From DATKBT01 sp035546295 (GTDB lineage Bacteria; Acidobacteriota; Thermoanaerobaculia; Multivoradales; Multivoraceae): a stretch of 7,092 nt of DNA. The position numbers were made by a program, and so were the translations under genes. The stretch lies in NCBI GenBank assembly GCA_035546295.1, contig DATKBT010000172.1, forward strand, positions 1-7,092, in the 5' to 3' direction. Shown here in pieces: positions 1-4,960 of the stretch (position 1 is its first letter; each line of letters opens with the position of its first letter). The notes beneath the pieces were generated by a model. It was not told the origin of the DNA, made no database searches, and was given only the letters and a program-made list of their open reading frames with translations.

Positions 1-997
1 CGGCATCGAGCCCGCGGGTGTCAGCCAGGCCGAGCAGCGCGCCCATCGCCGCGTCGCGCTGCTCGGCCGTCACCGCGCCGCCGCCGACCAGCTTGCCCAG
101 CGCCTTCGCGGCCACCGCCTGGATCTGGGGGAAGGGCCCCATCTTCGGGCCCTGCGCGCCGGCAGACGCGCCGAAGGCGGAGAAGTCGAACCCGAAGTCG
201 GGGTAGGGCTCGTCCCAGATGCCCGCGAAGATCTCGCCGGCGGTCTCCGGGCCCAGCTCGAGCGCGCCGTCGATGCAGCGGTCCTGGATCCAGTCGTGGC
301 CCAGCGGGCCCGCCGCGATCGAGGCGATCGAGGTGAGACAGCCGCGATAGAACTCCGCCGCCTCCTCCTCGTACCCGGCGCGACGGAGGTTGTCGGCCGC
401 CTCGAGCCCGCGCACCCAGGGATCGATGAGGGTGTCCTGCACGCTCTGGAGCTGCCGCTGCTGCATCGCCTGCGCGAAGGCGCCGGGGCCGGCTCCGAGC
501 GCCCCGCGCGCGAGGTTCTCGGGCGAGAGCGCCTGCTTCATCATCGCGGCCGGGCTCATCATGCCCAGCGCGCCGCGCATGAGCTCCCCGACCTGCTCCA
601 TGGGCTGGATCAGGGTGCGCTCGCGCAGGCTCGCGACGATCTGGTCGACCGCCGGTTGGCGGACGTCGGCGGGCAGGCAGTCGGAGCACTCCTCGAGCAG
701 GAAGGCGAGGAGCACGGGGTTGGGCTGGCGGGCGAGCTCGCCACTCGCGACGATCTCGTGGGCGGTCTGCGGGCGCTGACTCGCCGCCGGGAAAGCGACG
801 AGAAGAGCGGCGAAGAGCAGCCAGCATCTCACACCGACCGCCGTCGACTCGACGCCGCCGGAGGTCTGCATCGTATCCAGGTCGAAGTCGATCTGCCGAT
901 AGTACTCCGCCCGCTTCTCGAACCCGGCCTGGTCGCTCCAGCGCTTCGGGTCGTTGAAATGCAGCGCCTCGGCCCGTGCCAGCGGTATCCATTTCAC
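1..997 (-). CDS. Hypothetical exported or membrane-anchored helical protein, 3' end beyond left edge
   Basis: I do not recognise a named family. The frame is open from a GTG at 997 to the window edge (332 residues visible) with no stop. The GTG follows a GGAGGAGG at 1014-1007 with a 9-base spacer, which is why I chose it. Residues 1-55 are hydrophilic (KWIPLAR, HFNDPKRW, KRAEYYRQIDFDLD). Residues 57-72 (RCWLLFAALLVAFPAA) look like a signal peptide core or membrane anchor. The rest is Ala/Leu-rich and helical, with a CSDC pair at 104-107, further cysteines at 220 and 241, and a TPR-like helical pair at about 193-222 (WVRGLEAADNLRRAGYEEEA, then AEFYRGCL). Residues 250-300 are rich in Gly, Pro and Phe. 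If translation instead starts at ATG 871 or GTG 832, the hydrophobic stretch becomes an ordinary N-terminal signal peptide. The gene is divergent from the plus-strand operon. The codon pattern and protein composition support this frame over the Arg/Pro-rich overlapping frames. Function unknown; periplasmic location inferred. Confidence 0.8.
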   Translation of the reverse strand, partial: MKWIPLARAEALHFNDPKRWSDQAGFEKRAEYYRQIDFDLDTMQTSGGVESTAVGVRCWLLFAALLVAFPAASQRPQTAHEIVASGELARQPNPVLLAFLLEECSDCLPADVRQPAVDQIVASLRERTLIQPMEQVGELMRGALGMMSPAAMMKQALSPENLARGALGAGPGAFAQAMQQRQLQSVQDTLIDPWVRGLEAADNLRRAGYEEEAAEFYRGCLTSIASIAAGPLGHDWIQDRCIDGALELGPETAGEIFAGIWDEPYPDFGFDFSAFGASAGAQGPKMGPFPQIQAVAAKALGKLVGGGAVTAEQRDAAMGALLGLADTRGLDA

Positions 998-1006
998 GGC
1001 TCGCGT

Positions 1007-1014
1007 CCTCCTCC
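1007..1014 (-). promoter_or_regulatory. Ribosome binding site deciding the GTG-997 start
   Basis: On the minus strand GGAGGAGG lies 9 bases before the GTG at 997. GTG 1087 also has a GGGAGGG upstream, but only 4 bases away. ATG 871 and GTG 832 have no comparable purine-rich site. This favours GTG 997 even though it places the hydrophobic segment unusually far inside the protein. Confidence 0.55.
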
Positions 1015-1198
1015 TCGATGGTTCGAGCGCCGACGTAGAGGTCCACCCTGGCAGCGGCTCGCGGGGATGCGTCCGGAGCCAGAGCACGCTGCCCTCCCAC
1101 GTTCAACAACGGAAAGCGGGGCGCTCCTCCGCCAACCGCGCCGCCCGGCGATGACGCTACGGCCCAGCAGCAGAACGAGAAATCCGGCTCACCGTAAA

Positions 1199-1217
1199 GC
1201 CCCGGCTTCGCCGAGGC
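1199..1217. other. Short GC-rich hairpin in the intergenic region
   Basis: CGGC at 1203-1206 and GCCG at 1210-1213 pair around a TTC loop. A C/A mismatch follows, then GCC/GGC pairing, giving seven pairs in all. There is no T-run on either side, and the genes diverge here, so a terminator is not expected. In a region this GC-rich such a hairpin may be chance. Confidence 0.25.
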
Positions 1218-1306
1218 TCGAGCCAGGCCCAGCCACAGGCCCCCCGCGCGATGGCGGGACGGGCGCTGAATTTTCGTTAGTCGAAGCAGCAGGGAGGAGA
1301 TCGAGC

Positions 1307-1924
1307 ATGTGCGATCGCGATCGTGCCACGACCACCCGTGCCGGGCGTGAGCTGCTCAGGCTCTTTCTCACGGCTGCGTTGGTCGCGGGCTGCGGCGCCG
1401 GAGGGGCGGAGGACGCTCCGGCCGATCGGTCAGCCGCGCCGCCGGCCGCCTCGGAGGCGTCTTCGCCCGCGAGAGCCACGACCGCCGCGGCGCCGTTCGA
1501 CTCCACGCCAAAGCCGGCGATCCCGGGCTTCGGCCGCCACGTGGGAAGCTGCGACTCCTACTTCCGCTATGCCTTCCAGCACCCGGCGGCCTGGGAGGTC
1601 GAGGACAGCCGCAACGGGGCCGCCAGGATGCGCATCGACGACGAGATCTTCAATATCGAGGTGATCGGAGATCTCGGCGAGATCCAGGCCGCCCGCATGA
1701 ACGAGATGGCGCAGAGCCAAGGCATCGAGAAGGTCGGCGAGATCACCGTCGGCGGGCGCCGGGTCGACGTGCTTCGCCCCGACCCGCAGTCGTATGCGTT
1801 CCAGGTCCCCCATCCCGGCGGCGGCGCGGTGATGTACCACCAGTTTCAGGCGTGGTCCACCTTCGGGGCCGAGGAGACCCTCCGCATCCTCGACACGCTC
1901 GAGCCCATCGAGGGGTGCGAGTGA
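1307..1924 (+). CDS. Lipoprotein with a PsbP/MOG1-like domain
   Basis: A 205-residue lipoprotein. The start is fixed by GGAGGAG at 1293-1299, 7 bases before the ATG, although the frame is open far upstream. Residues 14-28 form a lipoprotein signal ending in the lipobox LVAG/C, with C29 as the lipidated residue. Glycine follows it, with no Asp at +2, so outer-membrane sorting is plausible if the usual rule applies. Residues 30-70 are an Ala/Pro/Ser/Thr-rich tether. Residues 80-204 look like a small alpha/beta sandwich of the PsbP/MOG1 type: a first strand ending in 'FQHPAAW' (a common '(F)..P..W' opening), a GGRRVDVL strand, a strand near YHQFQAW and a last helix ETLRILDTL. C82 and C204 bracket the domain and could form a disulfide. 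It is the first gene of the plus-strand cluster, 61 bases before the next. The downstream gene at 4298-4960 carries a similar domain. Family assignment is from pattern only; no function is known. Confidence 0.85.
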   Translation: MCDRDRATTTRAGRELLRLFLTAALVAGCGAGGAEDAPADRSAAPPAASEASSPARATTAAAPFDSTPKPAIPGFGRHVGSCDSYFRYAFQHPAAWEVEDSRNGAARMRIDDEIFNIEVIGDLGEIQAARMNEMAQSQGIEKVGEITVGGRRVDVLRPDPQSYAFQVPHPGGGAVMYHQFQAWSTFGAEETLRILDTLEPIEGCE

Positions 1925-1930
1925 GATGAA

Positions 1931-1955
1931 GCGACGGTCGTTTCTCACCGTTCGC
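1931..1955 (+). other. Stem-loop between the lipoprotein and transglutaminase-like genes
   Basis: GCGACGGT at 1931-1938 pairs with ACCGTTCGC at 1947-1955, with one bulged T, closing an 8-base loop (CGTTTCTC). It starts 6 bases after the lipoprotein stop codon and ends before the next ribosome binding site. No T-run follows, so it is not a classic terminator. It could protect or process the transcript, or lower expression of the downstream genes; the sequence cannot tell these apart. Confidence 0.35.
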
Positions 1956-1985
1956 ACAGAAGCGTCCACTCGAAAGGAGCGCTGA

Positions 1986-4313
1986 ATGCTACGACGGCTG
2001 ATCGCTTTCGTCCTCGTTCATACGATCCTCTGGACCGGGTGGGCCATGGCCCTCGGTCCCGCGCCTCGGCAGGTCGAGCCGGGCGCCGGCGGCGCGTCAC
2101 CGCTCGAGGAGATCGATCGTCAACTGGGTCTGATCGAGAGTCTTCGCGGCACGCTGGATCGTTCCCAGTTCGATCTCGAGGCGCTCGGCGAGCGTCTAGG
2201 GTGGGATGCCGGCGCGATCGTCGAGTTCGTTCGCACCGAGATCGAGCTCGAGCCGTACCCCGGGCTGCTGAGAGGAGCCGCGGGAGCGCTGATGAGCCGG
2301 GCCGGCAACAGCCTGGATCAGGCCGTGCTGCTGGCGACCCTGCTCAAGGACGCCGGGCTGGAGGCCCGGATCGCGCGCGGCGAGCTCACGCTCGCGCAGG
2401 CGCGCACGCTCCTCGAGCAGACTCGCGCCCGTCGTTCTCCGGCCAGCGCCCCGGCAGACGTCGCGGCGTGGAACGCGATCGCGGCGCAGGCGGGCTCCTC
2501 CCCTCCTGTCGCGGCGGTGTCCGCCCAGTCCACCTCGGCCGAGCTCGATCTCGCGACCGAGACGACGAGGCTGCTCGAGCAAGCTCTTCGCACCGGGTCG
2601 GCGCGGCCTTCCCTGAACGAGCCTGCGATTCTGGAGGAGGCGCGCGACTACTTCTGGGTGGAGCTTCGCCTCGGCTCCTCCGGTCCCTGGACGGGAGAGC
2701 ACCCGGCATTCGCCGATCCCGGCGTCGCGCCGCGTGATCTCGAGGCTCGGGAGGTCTTCGACGACACCATCCCGGCCGCGTTGCAGCACCAGCTCCGGAT
2801 CGCCGTGTTCCTCGAGCGCCGGGATCTCGATCGTCTCGTCGTGCACCAGATCGTGCCTCCGTGGGAACGCCCGGCGGCGAACCTCGCGGCCCGCAGCTTC
2901 TCCCTCACCAATTACCCCAACGGCATTCAGGACGATCTCTTCGCTCTCGATCTCGAGCAGGCGATCGCCGAGAGCGAGCTCTTCGTGCCCGTTCTCAATG
3001 GCGAGGTTCTCGCGGGGACGATGGGCTTCGATCTCGACGGTGTCCCCTATGACCTCACGGCGATGGGAGACGGCAAGCTGGGAGCCTCTTCGATCTTCAG
3101 GACCGTGGGGGACAGGGTGGATCGTGCCGCGGGCGCCCTGGGCTCTCTGGGGTCCCGGTCGCCGGCGCGCGAACGCGCGCGCCATCTCACCGCCCAGTGG
3201 ATCGAGTACACGCTGGTGGCTCCGGGTGGATCCGAAACGACCCACCGGCGCTACCTGCTCGATCGGATCGGTGCCGCGGCGAGAGAGTCGGGGCAGGTAT
3301 CCGAGATCGCACTCGACCGGCCGGAACCCTGGCAGTTGCTGGCCGCCGAGGAGTTCATGCTCGCCCCCGGCTCGTATCCAGGGGCGCTCACCCTGGACGA
3401 GCTCCTGGCGCGAGAGCGGGCCCGACTGAAGCTCGCTCGGGAGCTCGAGGAGAAGGGAGCGCTCTCCTCCGCGAGCCTGCGCGCGGTTCGGGGCGAGAGC
3501 CGCGGCCCGGACGCGGCGACCCTGTTGGCGCTGTTCGACGCCTTCGACCGGGACATCGAGAGGCGACAGTCGGCATCCACCTTCCGTCCGGAGCCCACGC
3601 TGCTGGCCCTGCACCTCGAATTGAAGGCGAGCCTGGAAGGTCGTCTGTCGACCGACATCATTTCCAACCTGCGCCGGAGTCGAGAGTGGCGCGACGGTCG
3701 CACGGCGTGGCGGGATCTGCTGCTGCACGGGGTCTGGGAGACCGTGGTCGAGCGCCGCGTCATCGACGCCGTCCGGCCATCGGCGACTCCCATGGGCACC
3801 CCCTTCTCGGTCTTCGCGGACCTGCCGCAGAGCCCGAGCCAGTTGCAACTCTTCGAGCCCCACCAGGCAGCGAGGATCTCGAGCCTCGGCTTGCCGCCGG
3901 AGCTGGTGCCCTTGCTGAGAGCCCGGTTGGAGCAGGGCTTCTCGATCGTGGCCTCGAGCTACGAAGCGGATCGACCCTTCGCCTGGTGGCAGGTCGACCC
4001 GGTCACCGGTTCCGCGGTGGGCATGCTGTCGGACGGCCGCGGCGCCGCCGTCGTGGAGATGGTGTTATTGCTGACCGGCGTGGCGATGCTGGTGCTGGGA
4101 GGCTTGGCGATCAAGACGCTCGTCGTTTGCATGGTCGAAGAGAACCAACGCGAGTCCCGCGGAGCGAAGACGAGGCCCATGGAGTGCTGCGTCCTCGATC
4201 AGATGACCACGGACGGCAGCGAGGCCGAGAGCGTGGTCTTCGGGTACGCCATGGCCACCGACACTCTGAAGCGCCAGGTGGGAATGGACGTCAAGCTGTG
4301 CCGAGGACACTAG
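1986..4313 (+). CDS. Membrane-anchored periplasmic protein with a degenerate transglutaminase-like domain
   Basis: 775 residues, ATG preceded by AAGGAG at 1974-1979 with a 6-base spacer. Residues 1-22 are a signal peptide ending AMA. Residues 75-135 and 217-245 read as a transglutaminase-like fold: 'EFVRTEIELEPYPG', then 'GNSLDQAVLLATLLKDAGLE' (the helix that carries the catalytic Cys in active enzymes), then 'DYFWVELRLG' and 'PWTGEHPAF' (normally HVWVE and LDP). Cys, His and Asp are all replaced, so it is probably not an enzyme. Residues 136-216 are an Ala-rich, variable insert. Residues 250-660 are unassigned: a beta-rich part, an HRRYLLDRIG motif at 420-429, charged helices at about 470-500, and WWQVDPVTG at 667-675 followed by GMLSDGRG. 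A membrane helix spans about 692-714, leaving a 61-residue tail with cysteines at 715, 734, 735 and 772. Topology is probably N-out, C-in. Role inferred: a periplasmic binding or scaffold protein, not a crosslinking enzyme. Confidence 0.88.
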   Translation: MLRRLIAFVLVHTILWTGWAMALGPAPRQVEPGAGGASPLEEIDRQLGLIESLRGTLDRSQFDLEALGERLGWDAGAIVEFVRTEIELEPYPGLLRGAAGALMSRAGNSLDQAVLLATLLKDAGLEARIARGELTLAQARTLLEQTRARRSPASAPADVAAWNAIAAQAGSSPPVAAVSAQSTSAELDLATETTRLLEQALRTGSARPSLNEPAILEEARDYFWVELRLGSSGPWTGEHPAFADPGVAPRDLEAREVFDDTIPAALQHQLRIAVFLERRDLDRLVVHQIVPPWERPAANLAARSFSLTNYPNGIQDDLFALDLEQAIAESELFVPVLNGEVLAGTMGFDLDGVPYDLTAMGDGKLGASSIFRTVGDRVDRAAGALGSLGSRSPARERARHLTAQWIEYTLVAPGGSETTHRRYLLDRIGAAARESGQVSEIALDRPEPWQLLAAEEFMLAPGSYPGALTLDELLARERARLKLARELEEKGALSSASLRAVRGESRGPDAATLLALFDAFDRDIERRQSASTFRPEPTLLALHLELKASLEGRLSTDIISNLRRSREWRDGRTAWRDLLLHGVWETVVERRVIDAVRPSATPMGTPFSVFADLPQSPSQLQLFEPHQAARISSLGLPPELVPLLRARLEQGFSIVASSYEADRPFAWWQVDPVTGSAVGMLSDGRGAAVVEMVLLLTGVAMLVLGGLAIKTLVVCMVEENQRESRGAKTRPMECCVLDQMTTDGSEAESVVFGYAMATDTLKRQVGMDVKLCRGH

Positions 4314-4960
4314 ACCCGAAGGGCGCCGGGCGGCGACGAAGACCCGCGGCTCGACCGGCGGGCGCCGCGGAACGAGCGATCCGCGCATGGGTTGCTCGTG
4401 GTCTCGTCCTGCTGGCGATGGCGATCACCATCGCCGCCCCGGCGGCCCCTCGACCCTATGAGGACGACAAGCTCCGCGTCGACGTCCCCGAAGGCTGGCT
4501 GGCCCGGCCGGCCAAGATGGGAGGGGTGCCCGGCGTAACGCTCACGAACGTCCCCGAGGCGGAGCTGGTGGCGATCGAGGAGGCCAAGCGCACGGTCGGT
4601 CCCGGTGAGGTCATCGTCCACATCATGGAGGTGGGCGCCATGGGGCCGAGCGCGGCGGAGGCCTATGGATTGACGCCTGCCTCGAACGGTGAGGACTATG
4701 TCGAGGGCTACGCCCGTCTGTATCGGAGCGGCCGACCCGGGCTCCGCGCGACCAAGCCGACGACGGTCCGGATCGGCGGCAAGAAGCTCGCGTTCACCGA
4801 GGCCGAGCTCGATCGGTTCCAGTACACCCTGCGCCAGTACGGATGGGAGGAGTACGCGATCGGCGTGACCACCCACCGGGGCGAGGCGGACCGCTTCGAG
4901 GCGTCGATCCGGGCCATCCTGTCGAGTCTGGAGCGGCGGCGCGCCGAGGAGGACCCTTGA
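4298..4960 (+). CDS. Exported PsbP/MOG1-like protein
   Basis: About 220 residues if translation starts at the GTG at 4298, which overlaps the end of the previous gene by 16 bases. That start has only a weak purine stretch upstream. The next in-frame start, ATG 4418, would cut the signal sequence in half, so GTG is preferred; start confidence is modest. Residues 1-34 are a long Arg/Pro-rich n-region with four arginines at 12-15. Residues 35-50 are the hydrophobic core and a probable cleavage region (AAPAA). The mature part of about 170 residues starts PYEDDKLRVDVPEGW, matching the opening of PsbP/MOG1-like domains. It continues with a strand EVIVHIME, a turn RIGGKKLAF, a strand near WEEYAIGVTTH and a final helix FEASIRAILSSL. 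The order of strands, the GG turn and the closing helix match the lipoprotein at 1307-1924, suggesting distant paralogy. There is no cysteine in the mature domain and no lipobox, so it should be soluble in the periplasm. Its stop overlaps the start of the next gene, implying coupled translation. Function unknown. Confidence 0.82.
   Translation: MPRTLDPKGAGRRRRPAARPAGAAERAIRAWVARGLVLLAMAITIAAPAAPRPYEDDKLRVDVPEGWLARPAKMGGVPGVTLTNVPEAELVAIEEAKRTVGPGEVIVHIMEVGAMGPSAAEAYGLTPASNGEDYVEGYARLYRSGRPGLRATKPTTVRIGGKKLAFTEAELDRFQYTLRQYGWEEYAIGVTTHRGEADRFEASIRAILSSLERRRAEEDP
4946..4956 (+). promoter_or_regulatory. Ribosome binding site for the TTG start at 4957
   Basis: GAGGAGGA at 4946-4953 sits inside the last codons of the preceding gene, 3 bases before TTG at 4957. 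TTG (4957-4959) overlaps the preceding stop TGA (4958-4960) as TTGA. This arrangement is typical of translational coupling. The alternative GTG at 5020 lacks any such site, which is why I use the rare TTG start. Confidence 0.6.

Larger units (their letters stand above)
998..1306. other. Divergent intergenic region
   Basis: This 309-base stretch separates the minus-strand gene from the plus-strand operon and should hold promoters for both. I could not find a convincing pair of -35 and -10 boxes in either direction. The only AT-rich patch is around 1267-1279 (GAATTTTCGTTAG), shortly upstream of the lipoprotein gene. A plus-strand frame is open through the whole region into the lipoprotein gene, but the protein it would encode upstream of 1307 is a low-quality Arg/Pro-rich antisense product. 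A short minus-strand piece at about 995-1045 reads plausibly as protein in a second frame (see findings). Confidence 0.6.

Noticed and set aside
21..1109. 362-codon minus-strand open frame
   Set aside because: Most of it is Arg/Pro/Gly-rich shadow of the divergent gene in another frame; only its first 40 residues look plausible, and those are reported as a finding.
1090..1110. Possible -35 box (TTGAAC on the minus strand) for the divergent gene
   Set aside because: No -10-like hexamer occurs at a suitable distance downstream, so a promoter cannot be supported.
296..1306. Long plus-strand open frame upstream of and joined to the lipoprotein gene
   Set aside because: It is antisense to the divergent gene, encodes Arg/Leu/His-rich low-quality protein, and a strong ribosome binding site plus signal peptide starts the real gene at 1307.
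2100..3060. Recurrent GATCTCGA/TCGAGATC words in the transglutaminase-like gene
   Set aside because: They encode Asp-Leu-Asp or Asp-Leu-Glu in frame and follow the local codon choice; spacing is irregular, so they are not operator or repeat sites.
2196..3863. 555-codon minus-strand frame antisense to the 775-residue gene
   Set aside because: Arg/Gly/Gln-rich composition and no recognisable motif, while the plus strand has a signal peptide, fold motifs and a ribosome binding site.
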